From Garcia nutans (lineage: Eukaryota; Streptophyta; Magnoliopsida; Malpighiales; Euphorbiaceae): a stretch of 64,000 bases of DNA. The stretch covers positions 67,809,001 to 67,873,000 of the forward strand of contig CANTUV010000031.1 of the NCBI GenBank assembly GCA_947685225.1, in the 5' to 3' direction. The position numbers were made by a program, and so were the translations under genes. The stretch's first letter is position 1. Each line of letters begins with the position of its first letter. The notes under the pieces are model-generated. The model searched no databases, was not told the DNA's origin, and was given only the letters and a program-made list of their open reading frames with translations. This document shows, one piece after another, positions 32,327-44,811 of the stretch.

Positions 32327-33720
32327 TGTTGTCCCAAGATGGCAACCAAGAGGGGGGGTGAATTGGTTTCCTCAAGAAGTAATGACAATTTAAAAAACTC
32401 AACAAACAAGAAATGCTGAATAGAGAGTTGGTTGAGTAATGGAAGAAAGAAGGAACACACAAGATTTATAGTGGTTCGGATTTACTTCAATCCTACATCC
32501 ACTTCCTTAACAACTTGTTAAGGTTCCACTAATCTTTGAAGTTTTAGCAAGCTCACTTCCAACTTTGGTGTTTTCACAAGTTCACACCTAACTTCACAAG
32601 TGTTTTTCTTAGGCTCACACTTACAACCCAAATAAGAGTTTTACAAGGCTTACTCTCACAACCCAAGTGTTTCCCAAGCTCACACTCAAACTTATACAAT
32701 GGTGTTTTCAATGCTAACACCTAACATTCATTACAATTCAAATGCAAGTTTAAGTAGAAGAAAATTTGTTGCTTGGCTATGAAAATCCTTTCTCAATTTG
32801 TCTCTATCTTATTTTCTCATAGAAACATTGTATTTATAGCCAATGTGGTCTTACTAGCCATTATTGATGTTGAGAATAAAGTCTTGGCAGATTAAACCTT
32901 CTTTACTTAAACTGTCCGAAGCACTTCGCGGTCGCCCTTCACACAAGGATGGTCGCGCTCATGCTTCACGCGGTCGTCCTTTTACTCAGGGACGGTCGCT
33001 GCTTTTGAAAAATCTTCAACGGTCAAATTTTAGTGCTCTGCAGCTGGAATCTTGCCCATGATGTGTTTGTCGGACCAGTTCTTGCCCATGCTGTGTTTGT
33101 CGGGACGGTCGCGCCAAGCAAAGGTGCGGTCGCCCTTTTTTAATATTGAAGTGGGTTTACAACGGTCATGTCACATGTCATTCTCTGACAGGGCAAAAGA
33201 GATGTCCGCCATAATTTGAATCTCACGGTTGCCCTTGGTGGCATTTCGCGGTCGAACTCATATTCTCGCGTCGAACTTCTGGACGCACTTGAGGACGCGA
33301 ATACTACTGTCTCTTTGAGCAATTTCTTCTTGAATGGTAGGGCGGTCGCGACTTTGAATGGGCGGTCACTAAAGTGGTAAGCGAGGTCGAGTCATTCACC
33401 GTTCTTGTCACCACGAACCTTACTGTGATTGAAATGATTTAAGTTCCTTGAGTAGCGGTCGTTCACATAGTTGGACGGTCGCTATTCTACAGGAGCGATC
33501 GCGATTCAGGTCGAACTTCTGGACACGAAATCTACTGTGACAAGGTTTCATCCTGTAATTGCATGGAGCGGTCGTCTTTAGGTGAGGTGCGACCGCTAGA
33601 AATGTTCTGTTCACCTTTAATTGAAGCAACCTAATCCTGCAACAAGATTCTTCAAACACAAGTTAAATAGATCATCCATTTGAGTTGTCAAGGATCAAAA
33701 TTAAGATCATTTGTCTAGCA
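32327..33720 (-). repeat. 5' LTR of Sirevirus C with CG-rich dyad array
   Basis: 1394 bp, sense TGCTAGACAAATG to GGACAACA. U3 (33720 to about 32930) is filled with GCGGTCGC/GCGACCGC words and short dyads such as GCGATCGC (33515 region). Maize Sireviruses are known to carry palindromes of the CACCGGACTG type in their LTRs; this array takes the same position with another motif. Confidence 0.85.
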
Positions 33721-33725
33721 CCATG

Positions 33726-34959
33726 CATACATCAGCATATCATAATGCATTTTTTTGTATTGTCTATTCTTTGTCTCTATGAAGCAAAGATGAAGTGGAT
33801 ATAGAGTCAGGGGGCATGGAAGGCCCATTATTGAGAAAGATCATGTCATTTTGCAAAAAAAAAAAAAAGAAGAAATGTATGCTTGTTTGAAGAACTAGAC
33901 AATACACAAACATCAATCAAAGCGTGCATAAAAAAATCATTGGTTTGAGCCTACATAGGGGGCAAAGTTTCTCCTTTCAATTTTTTATGTTTATATGTGT
34001 ACAAAACAATTTCAAATTCACATTCAATATTTTACCATGTAGGGGGCAAAGGAAAGGATATAAAGGCCAACTAAAAATACCTAAATTTTTTGCAAAAGGA
34101 AGAACAAAAAGAATAAGACAAGAAGAAAATTAGAAGACAAGAGATCAGTCCAGCTAGAAGAGCTGAAGCCAATATAGGACAAATGTCCAAAAGGCTGAAG
34201 ATCCAGTTTAAAGGGTGAAGACCTGATGTCCAAAGGATGAAGATCCAGTTTAAGGGTGAAGAGCCGATCTCCAAGGATAAAGATTCATTTTGAAGGGTGA
34301 AGACCTGATGCCAAGGATGAAGATCCAGTTTAAAGGGTGAAGACCCGATGCCAAGGATGAAGATTCAGTTTAAAAGGTAAAGACCCGATGCCAGGAATGA
34401 AGATCTAGTTTAAAGGGTGAAAACTCGATGCCAAGGATGAAGATCCATTTTGAAGGGAGAAGACTCAATGACAAAAGATGAGGATCCAAGGTCCAAGGAT
34501 GAAGATTCATTTTGAGGGTAAAGACCCATAATCCGCTGAAGAATGGAACAACCGACTAGAAGAAAGTCAAAATTTCCAAATGATAGAAGGTCAGTCCAGT
34601 TAGAAGAGCTGGAGTCGATCCATTGAAAAATGGAGCAAGATGCTAGAAGCAAGCCGTGATAGAAGATCAATCAGCTAGAGGAGGTAAATTTTATTGGCTA
34701 GAAGACAGCCAAAACTCATAAATTGATAGAAGGTCAATAAATTATTTTCGAGTCCAGAACTCAAATAGGGTCCAGAACCCAAATCACCTCGGGTTCAGAA
34801 CCTAAATTATTTTTGAGTCTAAAACTCATTTTTGGCCCAAAACCCAAACCATTTTTAATCTTGGGTCGACAACCCATTCTCATCCAAACTCTGCTTAAAA
34901 TCATGTTGATTTTCACTCTCTTCTATTGAAGTCTCAGATCATCCAAGTAGGAGGCAAAC
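33726..34959 (+). other. 3' internal region of A2, right of Sirevirus C
   Basis: Non-coding, ending in a weak polypurine tract (GTAGGAGGCAAAC, about 34947-34959). It holds the minisatellite at 34193-34530 and a set of short repeats built on CCAGAACCCAAA-like words (34750-34880). Ogre/Tat 3' untranslated regions are known to gather such tandem repeats. Confidence 0.65.
34193..34530 (+). repeat. Minisatellite of about 40-bp units in A2
   Basis: About eight degenerate units of the form GAAGATCCAGTTTAAAGGG followed by TGAAGACCCGATGCCAAGGA. Unit length varies slightly and the last units are shortened. Confidence 0.85.
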
Positions 34960-36871
34960 TACAGATCCTTAATTTTTACCCTAATTTAGTACAATCCTGA
35001 TTAAAAGATGCCAAACTAAATTTGGATCGACTTTAAAAAATTTAAACCTAAGTTATAACTTTTAAATGGCTCAATTCAGTTTCAAAGGGCATACATTCAA
35101 ATAATTAATATTTAAATGTCTAAGCTTAATTTATTGGGTTCAAATTTAATTAATTGGTCTGATTAAAGTATTTTTTGGACCAGTTTTAAGTCAGCAGGGC
35201 CCAGGTAACTTGAACCATGGTTCATGTCGACCTGGAGGGCCAAAATCAACATAAGCCAAAGGCTTATCTCTATTTTGCATACCAAATTAACATGGCCTTG
35301 GTTCCATTTTGATTTGGCACATCAAATCGACATGGCCTTGGCCCACGTCGATTCGGATAGCAAAATTGACATGGAATTCGATTATGAACTGGTATCCTAA
35401 TTAAATTAGAATCCTTTTATGTCTTGGATTAGGAAGATTAGGTTAAGTAGGATTTTGCCCATAAATAATAAGATTTAGGATTTTAACAGGGATGACAAAA
35501 AAAGGAAAAAATAACCATTATATGGACTTCTTCACTTTTGAAACTTGGAGAGGCAGCAACTATTAAGAATTTTGATTAAGAAATTGGCAGAGAGCAAGAG
35601 AGAACAAACTTTCTCTTCAACTTTGAACTAGAACCGACTTGACTTTTGGACTTTTGGCTGGCTGTTGGAATTGGAGCAACGAAGTATTAGCAAACCAAAC
35701 CTAAACCTGCAACATAGAAATGAAGAGAGCAACGAAACTTAAATATCAAATAAAAGGAAGGAATTAACAAGGCAGTAGCTAAAGGAATTAATAAGGAAGT
35801 AGCTTAGTGTATTGTCTTGTTCTCAATTCAACCAACAAATATAAGGCTGGTGCAAACAAAAGTTTGGATCAAAGTTTAATTATTGGTGGAATCAACAAAC
35901 AAAGGTACATCTCTAAAATTGAATATATTTAAATACAACATATTAAGCTTCAGTGATTGTTCTTATTTTTCATGCAAAGCAAATACCACAATAACTATAT
36001 TTTCCAACGTAAATAACTTTAATCCTATTTTTATAAACCTTAATCTTTTATAAACCCTAAGCCCTAATGTTATTTTCATAAAAATTCCAACACCATAAAA
36101 CCTTAATTTTTAAACCTAAACTCTCTAAACCCTAATTTCATTTAAGAAACCCTAATTCAAGATGTAAACATAAATTTATATTTCAATTTCTTTGTTTAGT
36201 TTTATATTTGATTATATAATTGGTTATACATATTTTATGAATGATTTACTTAAATTTTCATGGTTGATTTATTTAATTCATGTCGAATGAATGGATGAAT
36301 ATTTTCTTTGTTATTATTTATCTATTAATAATATAAGAGGTATGTCTCCACTTTATGGATACATCATTAATTAAGCTTCATGTAATTTAAATTATTTTCA
36401 TATTTTGGGATTAATGTAAAGGACATGTTTCCACCTTTTAGTGGGTGTCCTGTTTAGTTTTAGACATTAGGCGATGTAAGGACATGTTTCCATTCTCGGA
36501 TAGGTGTCAATTTATCTGTTTTGTTTGAACAATTCTATGATTTTTAATAAAGCATTTGTTTATTCTTATGGTTGCATGTATTATGGACAATATCATTATA
36601 TTTAAAAATTTTATAATATTATGAGTTGAAAAGGAGGTCGGTTCCAATGAACCGGGCATTTTAGGGGGTGCTTGGTCATTCTCTTACCTTCCCCACGCAT
36701 ACCCAACTTTTCAAACCAAACAGGGGGTTGGGGATTCCTTAAAATTGAGTCATCTACTCCTTTCTATTTTCTCTCAGCTTAGACCCGTGTTCTCTAAGAC
36801 CCTAAGCATAACAATGCCGAAGTCACAAGAACCATTCCACATGGGAGTGGGGGCAAAAATCTCTGCTCACA
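34960..36871 (+). repeat. 3' LTR of A2
   Basis: 1912 bp, starting TACAGATCCTTAATTTTT (TG has become TA) and ending CTGCTCACA. It matches the 5' LTR with many differences, including decay in the dyad array (35213-35370). It joins polygalacturonase exon sequence directly at 36872, with no primer site, as expected for a 3' LTR. Confidence 0.82.
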
Positions 36872-38117
36872 GGCCTTTGCAGCAACAGGTTCTGGCAAAG
36901 TTGTAAAACCAAAGGGAACATACTCTTTAGGGCTAGTGGACATAAAAGGCCCTTGGAAGGGTCCTGTACATTTATAAGTTCAAGGAACTCTGAAGGCCCC
37001 ATTAAATTCAGGTCAGCATAAGGCGGGCGTGCACAATGATGAAAATTGGATCTCTTTTATCAGAATCGATTATCTTACAGTATCTAGTGCTGGTACCTTT
37101 GATGGACAAGGGAAAACTGCTTGGAAACAAAATAATTGGCATAAAATCATGGATTACAATAAGCTTTTGATTGTGAGTGTATTTCAATATCAACTTTCAC
37201 ATATTGACTCCATTTTAGGATGCTATTATGGTAATAGGGTGCTAATAAAATCTTGGTTTCATGTTTGTTCTTCCATAAAAAATCTATCAAAGTTTAAGGT
37301 TCAATTTCATCACCAATAGCATCGTGGAGGATGTTACGACTGTCGGCAGTAAGAATTTCCATGCTAATGTAATAGGGTGAAAAAATCTCACCTTCCAACG
37401 CTTTACGATCATTACGCCTGCAAAAAGCATCAACACCGATGGAATTCACATTGGACGCTCGAGCGAGATCAACATCACCAATTCAAATATTGGGACTGGT
37501 GATGATTGCATCTCCAATAATGATGACACACAACAAGTGCGAATCACAAATGTGTGGTATGGACCAAGAAACGGCATCAGTGCCGGAAGTTTAAGAAAGT
37601 ACAAGATTGAAGGACCTGTCTTTGGAATTTTTGTAAGAAATTACACCATCGACGGCACTGATAATGCTGTCCGAATCAAGACCTGGCCCGCATTATATGG
37701 TGGAATCACAGCCTATATGCATTTTGAGGGTATTATCATGAAAAATGCCGGTAATCCCATCATTATAGATCAAGTGTATTGCCCGTCGAGCCAGTGCAAT
37801 CCTAAGGTAATACCAAATAGAAGAGGAGATAGTGTTTCTTTAAATATTGAATAGGTGCGAGTAATAATAAATGAACACTTATAGAGATTCGAGTTTAATT
37901 TCGTGATTTTTCTATTACCTTTTTCAGATCCCATCAACGGTAAAGATAAGCAATGTTAGCTTCAGGAATATTAGAGGAACTTTGAAAACTGTCTTAGCTA
38001 TTCAACTCAATTGCAGCAACAGCCTCCCTTGCCAGAACATGGAGCTTGCTGACAATAACCCTGTGTGCAAATGTTAGGCCCAAGCATACGGGAAAAGTTT
38101 TTCTGCAAGGGTGTTAA
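36872..38117 (+). pseudogene. Exopolygalacturonase-like pseudogene, copy 1 (GH28)
   Basis: GH28 enzymes hydrolyse pectin in the cell wall. Exon 2 from the A2 insertion (36872) to 37172, exon 3 37293-37806, last exon 37928-38117; introns of about 120 bp have GT-AG ends. Motifs seen: NTDGIHIG (I), TGDDCIS (II) and RIKTWP (IV). Motif III reads YGPRNGIS and lacks the usual catalytic histidine. The DD of motif II is followed by SNNDD where SIGDD is usual. Exon 2 has an in-frame TAA near 36974, and the last exon has lost about 29 nt, shifting the frame. The 5' part lies beyond A2. Confidence 0.88.
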
Positions 38118-38773
38118 TGTACCCATTGTATAAAATATTTATTTGATTATGATTAAAAGGGTATTATTCATATATTATTTATAGAATACATCACTTCACT
38201 CAAATCCAATAGAATTTTGAAATGAAGATTTTAAAAATTATATTATTTAATTCAATTTCTAAATTAGTAAGAATTTAGAAATTGAATTAAATTCAATTTA
38301 AACATTTAAATTAACAAATCCATGATTTTTAAATCTCTCTCGGAATAAAGAGGTTGAATTTCAAGGAAGAGAGTCTCATTCGATCATAATAAATGTCACT
38401 GCCATGTCGTGTTTTGCGATATTTATAAATGAAATACATATAATTAGATTTTGTGATATACGCTCTCCTAACGCTATAACATGCTTACAGTTCATGTGAA
38501 TCCTGTACTCTGAAATTCTAAAAATTTCACCAGACTAATGCATAAAGTTGCTTACTGAAAAAGAATTTCCATTGTACCGAATACTGGTAAAACATGAGCG
38601 AGCTGTAAAGGACTAATGTACACCCGCACAGTTGTGAATTGTTGTGATAGACAATGTTTGCGATTTTTTTTCATATTCGATGATTCCTGCTATGTCGGAC
38701 TACTAACAAATAAGGAAAGCCGTATACTTTTAATTTCGTGGAATTTCTATTCCCAATACTACAACTTGCGTGT
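38118..38773 (+). repeat. 3' flank of copy 1, duplicated
   Basis: Nearly identical to 39307-39965 and similar to 57238-57850. It is AT-rich and non-coding. The join to copy 2 at about 38773 shares the word TGTCT with the matching place in copy 1 (37617-37621), consistent with unequal exchange at a short match. Confidence 0.8.
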
Positions 38774-39306
38774 CTCTAAAATTTATATAAGAAATTACAA
38801 CATCAACAGCATTGATAATGGTATATGAATCAAGACCTAGCTTACATTATATGGTGGCATCGCATCTGATATGCATTTCGAGGATATTATCATGAAAAAT
38901 GTCGATAATCCCATCATTATAGATCAAATGTATTGCTCATGGATTCAGTGTAATCCTAAGGTAATACCAAATAGAAGAGGAGATAGTGTTTCTTTAAATA
39001 TTGAACAGTTGCGAGTAATAATTAATGAACATATATAGAGACATGAGTTTAATTCCGTGATTTTTCTGTTATATTTTTCAGATCCCATCAAAGGTTAAGA
39101 TAAGCAATGTTAGCTTCAGGAATATCAGAGGCTCTTCGGCAACTGCCGTGGCTGTTCAACTAAATTTCAGTAGCAGCCTCCCTTGCTAGAATGTGGAGCT
39201 TCCCGACATCAACCTCTCATACAATGGAGCTAAAGGCTCTGCAAAATCCCTGTGTACAAATGTTAGGCCCAAGCATACAGGAAAAGTTTTTTCGAAAGGG
39301 TGTTAA
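38774..39306 (+). pseudogene. Polygalacturonase-like pseudogene, copy 2 (3' part only)
   Basis: Begins inside exon 3, at the place matching IFVRNYTIDGTDN of copy 1, and runs to the gene end. Exon 3 part ends at 38960 (GT follows); last exon 39082-39306. There is a TGA just before IKT of motif IV and a TAG in the last exon (after SSLPC). The C-terminal NLSYNGAKG part, missing in copy 1, is present. It has no own promoter, so this is a duplication product. Confidence 0.85.
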
Positions 39307-40440
39307 TGTATCCTTTACATAAAATATTTGTTTGATTATGATTAAAAGGGTATTATTCATATATTATTTATAAAATACATCACTTCACTCAAATCCAATA
39401 GAATTTTGAAATGAAGATTTTTTAAATTATATTATTTAATTCAATTTCTAAATTAGTAAGAATTTAAAAATTGAATTAAATTCAATTTAAACATTTAAAT
39501 TAACAAATCCATGATTTTTAAATCTCTCTCGGAATAAAGAGGTTGAATTTCAAGGAAGAGAGAGTATCATTCGATCATAATAAATGTCACTGCCATGTCG
39601 TGTTTTGCGATATTTATAAATGAAATACATATAATTAGATTTTGTGATATACGCTCTCCTAACGCTTTAACCTGCATACAGTTCATGTGAATCATGTACT
39701 CTGAAATTCTAAAAATTTCACCGGACTAATGCATAAAGTTGCTTACTGAAAAAGAATTTCCATTGTACCGAATACTGGTAAAACATGAGCGAGCTGTAAA
39801 GGACTAATGTACACCCGCACAGTTGTGAATTGTTGTGATAGACAATGTTTGCGATTTTTTTTTCATATTCGATGATTCCTACTATGTCGGACTACTAACA
39901 AATAAGGAAAGCCATATACTTTTAATTTCGTGGATTTTCTATTCCCAATACTACAACTTGCGTGTAATTTGTGCTAATTCTTGCTCATTAATTCAATCTG
40001 TAAAGTTCCTTAGAAAAAAAATTCCATGTTTACCAAGGCCATTTTCCTCTTGAGAACGTGCCCCGTGCCCAAGTACCAAGTGCCCTGTCAAGATACACAA
40101 ATGCATTTTATTTATTGCAATAGTTTTTAAATCCCGCACCCATGTTTTCCCCCCAAATTTATTTTAATTTAATAGACAAGCCAAATCTTTTATATTGCTT
40201 AAATCCCCCATCACTTTTCAATGTGGGATAACATCATGACTTTAGTTGCAATCAGTTCTTAAAAAAAATATTAATATGAGCCAAATAGACTCTAATAATA
40301 TTGTATACATATACAAGTATGCACAACCATACGTGTAACTATACATGTTTACATGTATGCATGCAGGCATGTATACATGTGTGTCCATACACAAATGCAT
40401 GCTTGCATGCATACCTATATATTATTCCATAAGCTTTTCC
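39307..40440 (+). repeat. 3' flank of copy 2
   Basis: 39307-39965 repeats 38118-38773. The rest to about 40425 matches the copy 3 flank (57850-58299), including a CATG-rich run (40335-40420). No gene seen. Confidence 0.7.
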
Positions 40441-40883
40441 TCCTCGAAAAGGAATAACAAAAGAAAAATCATGATTACGTGTGGCACGTAAAATAGTAAG
40501 GGCGAAAAAATGTATTGGACTGTTTGGCATCTGTGTTGGTATGAAAATGAAAACAAAAATAAGGTACAACTGTAGATTATTTTATGCAACATGAGTTTGG
40601 AGAGACAATTAAAAAAAAAATGCAAATGAGTTTAACTTAAGGTTGGTAAGCATTTTTTTGGTTGAAACTTATAGCATAAAATGTGAAAAAAAAAAACATG
40701 CTAATAATAGACCAAGTTAAGTTGCATGACAACACCTACAATAACTTGTTATAAACTTTCAATAAAGAAGGTAATTGTTTGTCCTATAAAGGAAGCATAA
40801 AAGAGAGAAGCGAAAAACATTAACATAAGTAGGAAAACTTAGGCAAGAAAAAGTAAAAGACATAAAAACACTCAACGAACAAG
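40441..40883 (+). promoter_or_regulatory. Promoter region of polygalacturonase copy 3
   Basis: Upstream of the ATG at 40884. A TATA box, CTATAAAGG (40784-40792), is about 95 bp before the ATG, a normal plant distance. No other element could be named. Weak spurious frames only. Confidence 0.5.
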
Positions 40884-43662
40884 ATGGAATCTAAAATACA
40901 TGTCTCCTTAATCGCTGTATTTTCATTCTTATCTTTTGCAGTTGAAGCTCAGCCCAACGTCTTCGATATCAGAAAGTACGGCGCCAAAGCAAATTTGAGG
41001 TCTGATATTAGTTCGGTATGAATGAGCAATTAATTTTTATGTAACAAATATATATATACTATAAATAATTTTTGGCTGAAACCTTTTGTTTCCCTTTATT
41101 TTTATGCATTATTGAGTGCCTGGACTGCGGCCTGTGCAGCAATAGGTTCTAGCAAAGTCGTAATACCAAAAGGGACATACTCTTTAGGGCCATTGGACAT
41201 AAAAGGCCCTTGCAAGGGTCCCATGCATATAGAAGTTCAAGGAACTCTTAAAGCCCCGTCAAATCCGAGTCAGCACAAGGTGGGCGCGCACGACGGTGAA
41301 AGTTGGATCTCTTTTATCAAAATCGATCATATCACAGTATCTGGTGTTGGTACCTTCGATGGACAAGGAAAAAATTCTTGGAAACAAAATAATTGCCACA
41401 AAAACAAGGATTACAAAAAGCTTCCAATTGTAAGTGTTTTTGAATATCATCTTGCACATATTTACTCCATTTTCACGATGTTATTTATGGTAATAGGGTG
41501 CTAATAAAATCTTGGATGCATGTTTGTTCTTTTGTAAAAAATTTGTCTGAGTTTAAGGTTTAATTTCATCACCAATAGCATCATGGAGGATGTAACACCT
41601 ATCGACAGCAAGAATTTCCATGCCAATGTCTTAGGGTGCAAGAATCTCTGTAATATCCTCATATATGCCCTAGAAGTTGTGATTATGTTGTTGTTGTTGT
41701 TATATAATTGGATTGAATATATGTGTTAAATTACAAGAGAAAAGAAATAGAGAAAAGAATGTTTATGTATATGTGATTTGGGAAAGAATTTAGGGTTTAG
41801 AGAGAATGGTATATGTTGTGTATATGATGATATATATAACATATAAGTTGGTCAAAATGAAGAGTCAAGGAAAGAAGATATTTATTTTTGTTAAGTGTGA
41901 AGTTACTATAAAGGGCATGTAATGAATGGTAATCAAGACAAATGGTATAAGGGTGTTTAGGTAATTACTCTTGTTGAATCACTTGGTGGAGATTTAAAGA
42001 GGTGATATTTTGTCTTTTCTTCATTTCCTTCTTCTTCTTCTTCTCTTCTCCACGTTGGTTGGCTCCTCCTTAGACAAGAGAGAGCAAAGTGAGATTTGTT
42101 TAATTCTAACATCAAATTGAAGGAAGAATCAAAGGATTTAATTGAAGATTTGTGGAATTCAACAACTTAGGTAAGTTCTTTCTCTTGATTTTCCTTTGTT
42201 CTTTTGAAATTGTGTTGGGGATTGGTGAGTTGATATGGATGGTTGATGGAGTGTGTTTGTGTATGGTGTGTGTAAAAGTGTTGAAATGGAATTAAAGATA
42301 AGAAGCTAGGTTGGTGTTGGTGATGGAAGAGTAAGAGTTGTGTTTAGTGAATTTTTTTCTGTTTTACAATTAGTAAAGGCTGTGACTTGTATGATTTTTA
42401 ATTAATTATAGAAAAATGTTCTTGAAGTGAATTTTTGATATGTTGTGCCTCTATGAGTCTAGAATGACTGAAAAATATGTTGATTCGATTTTGGAATGGT
42501 TATGAGTTTAGAAAGATTATTTTTATTAGACCTGTTCCAGCAGGTACCTTAACTGAGACAGCTATATTTCGGGATTTTTAATAAAATGTAGAAAAATCAT
42601 ATCCAATTGAATTTTGGATATGTGGTTTCTTAGTGAGTCTAGTATTTGAGAAAAATAATTTGGAACCACGTTGATTGAATTTGATTTATGGAATTCACAA
42701 AGTTCAGAACTGCTGCCAGGATGCAGGGCAATTGGGGCAGTCTGGTTAGGTGAACTATTTGACCAAGATTTTGTGTTCAGTTTGATCTGAAATTTTAAAG
42801 GAATGATTTTAAGATACAAATCTAAATTCTGTAAAAATTTTAGAATTTTTAGTCAAGTAGATTATTTTATACAATTTTTCAAAATAAGGATAAAATGGAG
42901 TCTTAAACCAGAATGTACTATTCATATGGTCATTTTGCTAATATTCCTTTGGATTAGGTTTTGAAGAGATTGGGTTGCATTAACCTAAATGTGAAGAATT
43001 CTTGGAAAGAAAAGAAATGTATAGATTGATGGGACTAGTTCTTGAGGTAAGTACCAATACATATGATTGTATTTAATTACATAATTTGAGGCTTAACACA
43101 TTTGTTTGCAAATGTGTTAAGTGATCTATTATATTGTTAACATAATTGGACTAAGGTGATGATTGAATGATGTGAAGGATGTGAAGATCATTAACAAGGT
43201 AAGCATAAACCCTATTTGATTGTATATCCTTATATGTCTTTGAACATTAACACATTGGGATGAAAGTGTTAAATAAGCTATTATATTGTGAATGTAAATG
43301 AAGAATATATATAAAGGATGAAATATGAAATGGGAAAGGTAGGAAGAAAAGAGGATCATTCTTAAGGTATGTGCAATTTGTTATGATAAATGCTCTAGTA
43401 ATGAATGATGTTAATGTGTTTTGAGAAGTGAGAAAATGTTATGTTATATGCATTGTGAATCTTGTGTATGGCAATGTATTATATGAATAATATACTTTGA
43501 AATGTGATATCAATGATGCTATATGTATCATATGGATTGAGATATGATATGATATGAAGCCATTGTGATTGGCTATGATAATTCAATTGAAAGAGATAAG
43601 GCATGTTGGCCTAATTGATGATGAGATTGATAATGAAATAATAAATGAATTGTTTGTTTAAT

Positions 43663-43993
43663 ATGTTATTCAGTTTCAGAGTTCTGGATTTGGGTGGCAT
43701 GCCTAAGAAATGATGAAAGGTAACAGTCTTGCCGGGTTGAGGATCTCCTCATATGTGTTGAGTTGATGGTCCAAGAGACTGGGTCTGTTACACTATGAGA
43801 ATTGTGAATATGAGATATATGATTTGTAACAGTCTTGCCAGGTTGAGGATCTCCTCATATGTGTTGAGTTGATGGTCCAAGCGACTGGGTCTGTTACACT
43901 ATCCATGGATAGAGATACATGTATATACATTGCCTACGGGCGTGATGATTGTGACTATGAACCAAAGCAGTAACTCTGAACTTTGAATAACAT
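43663..43993 (+). other. Foldable region with two inner repeats in LTR D
   Basis: Arms 43663-43683 (ATGTTATTCAG...AGAGTT) and 43972-43993 pair except for a small internal loop in the same place as in B. They enclose repeats at 43720-43791 and 43826-43897 with GTAACAG/CTGTTAC ends. The 3' LTR carries the same region near 52920-53250. Confidence 0.6.
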
Positions 43994-44454
43994 ATTAGTG
44001 TTTTGGGCCCGAGTCTGTCTTTATTGTCAATGTGAATTGCAAGTATTGAAATATTGATTGTGAGTATTAATAATGAATTATGCTTGGTGAATTGTGAATA
44101 ATATAATGTTATTAAGTGTAATATGTAAATGAACTGTGGTTGATGATAAAGGTTGTCTTTATTGTAAATGTGATTTATGATTTGTATGATATGTAATTTG
44201 TGTATTGCAATAATGATTGGTATGGTATATATAATGTAGGGGTATTAATATATTGGTTTTGAGTATTGGTGATGCATTGGGGTTGGTGATAATATTATGT
44301 ATATATGTACATCATATTTGAAATTAGCTAGGATATATTAAAGATGAAATTAAAATGAAAAGAAGATATGATAAGAACTAATTATATATTGAATTGATGT
44401 ATCATTATATGTCAATACTTCTATACTATATGTTTATATTTTATAGTTGGACTA

Positions 44455-44491
44455 CTAAGCTCTCGGGCTTAGCGCGGGTGTTTATTCGCGC
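44455..44491 (+). other. Twin hairpins in LTR D
   Basis: CTAAGC...GCTTAG followed by GCGCG...CGCGC and CAGGT. Relative to B the first stem changed from CTGAG/CTCAG to CTAAG/CTTAG, keeping the pair. The copy in the 3' LTR is near 53711-53747. Confidence 0.6.
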
Positions 44492-44811
44492 AGGTATATA
44501 GATGGAAGATATGAAGTCTTTTGTTATGCCACAAGAAGAGTAAAGTTGGTCGAGACCAACTAGAGGGTAATGCATACATGTATAAACTTTAATTATGATG
44601 TATTTCTGACGAGAGAGTATTTATATGTATAAATGAAGTTTTTGATAAAGATAATGATTTTGTAAATGTTATTTAAATTAATGTATTATGGTTTGAACTC
44701 TGTTACAGGTTTTTAAAAGGTAACGAAAAGTGACATCCTTATACTTTATATATTTACTGTATGTATACTAGGTATACGCATAGTACTTATATAGGGTATC
44801 GGGGTGTTACA

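Larger units (their letters stand above)
26401..33720 (-). mobile_element. Element C: Sirevirus (Ty1/copia) inserted in A2
   Basis: 7320 bp, flanked by an exact 5-bp target duplication CCATG (26396-26400 and 33721-33725). Sense order on the minus strand is 5' LTR, tRNA-iMet primer site, gag, protease, integrase, RT, RNase H, 3' LTR, the Ty1/copia order. The gag N-terminus and the RT box YVDDIIFGATN match the SIRE/Maximus lineage. There is no env-like frame after pol. The two LTRs match for about 715 bp at the U5 side but not in U3. Confidence 0.9.
20177..36871 (+). mobile_element. Element A2: old gag-only Ogre/Tat-like element with nested Sirevirus
   Basis: 5' LTR 20177-22115, tRNA-Arg type primer site, broken gag, non-coding region interrupted by Sirevirus C, repeat-rich 3' region, 3' LTR 34960-36871. 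Removing C and one target copy leaves about 9.4 kb. The LTRs differ by many substitutions and small indels, so this is a much older insertion than B or D. It sits in exon 2 of polygalacturonase copy 1. No RT or integrase is present in any part. Confidence 0.82.
41649..44811 (+). repeat. 5' LTR of element D
   Basis: 3163 bp, TGTAATATCC to GGTGTTACA. TATA-like word TATATATAA at 41831; purine-rich possible leader exon ending in AGGTAAGTTC near 42172; a module at about 42330-42930 shared with D'; a second donor-like GAGGTAAGTA near 43046; foldable region 43663-43993; twin hairpins 44455-44491. Confidence 0.92.

Noticed and set aside
40335..40420. CATG/ATGC-rich run, possible mobile element end (also 58190-58299)
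   Set aside because: A simple alternating repeat shared by the duplicated polygalacturonase flanks; no terminal repeats or target duplication.
42562..42819. 85-codon minus-strand frame open in D (42562, 51818) and D' (49308)
   Set aside because: The copies are too alike for openness to mean constraint, it is antisense in an LTR, and it has no recognisable domain.
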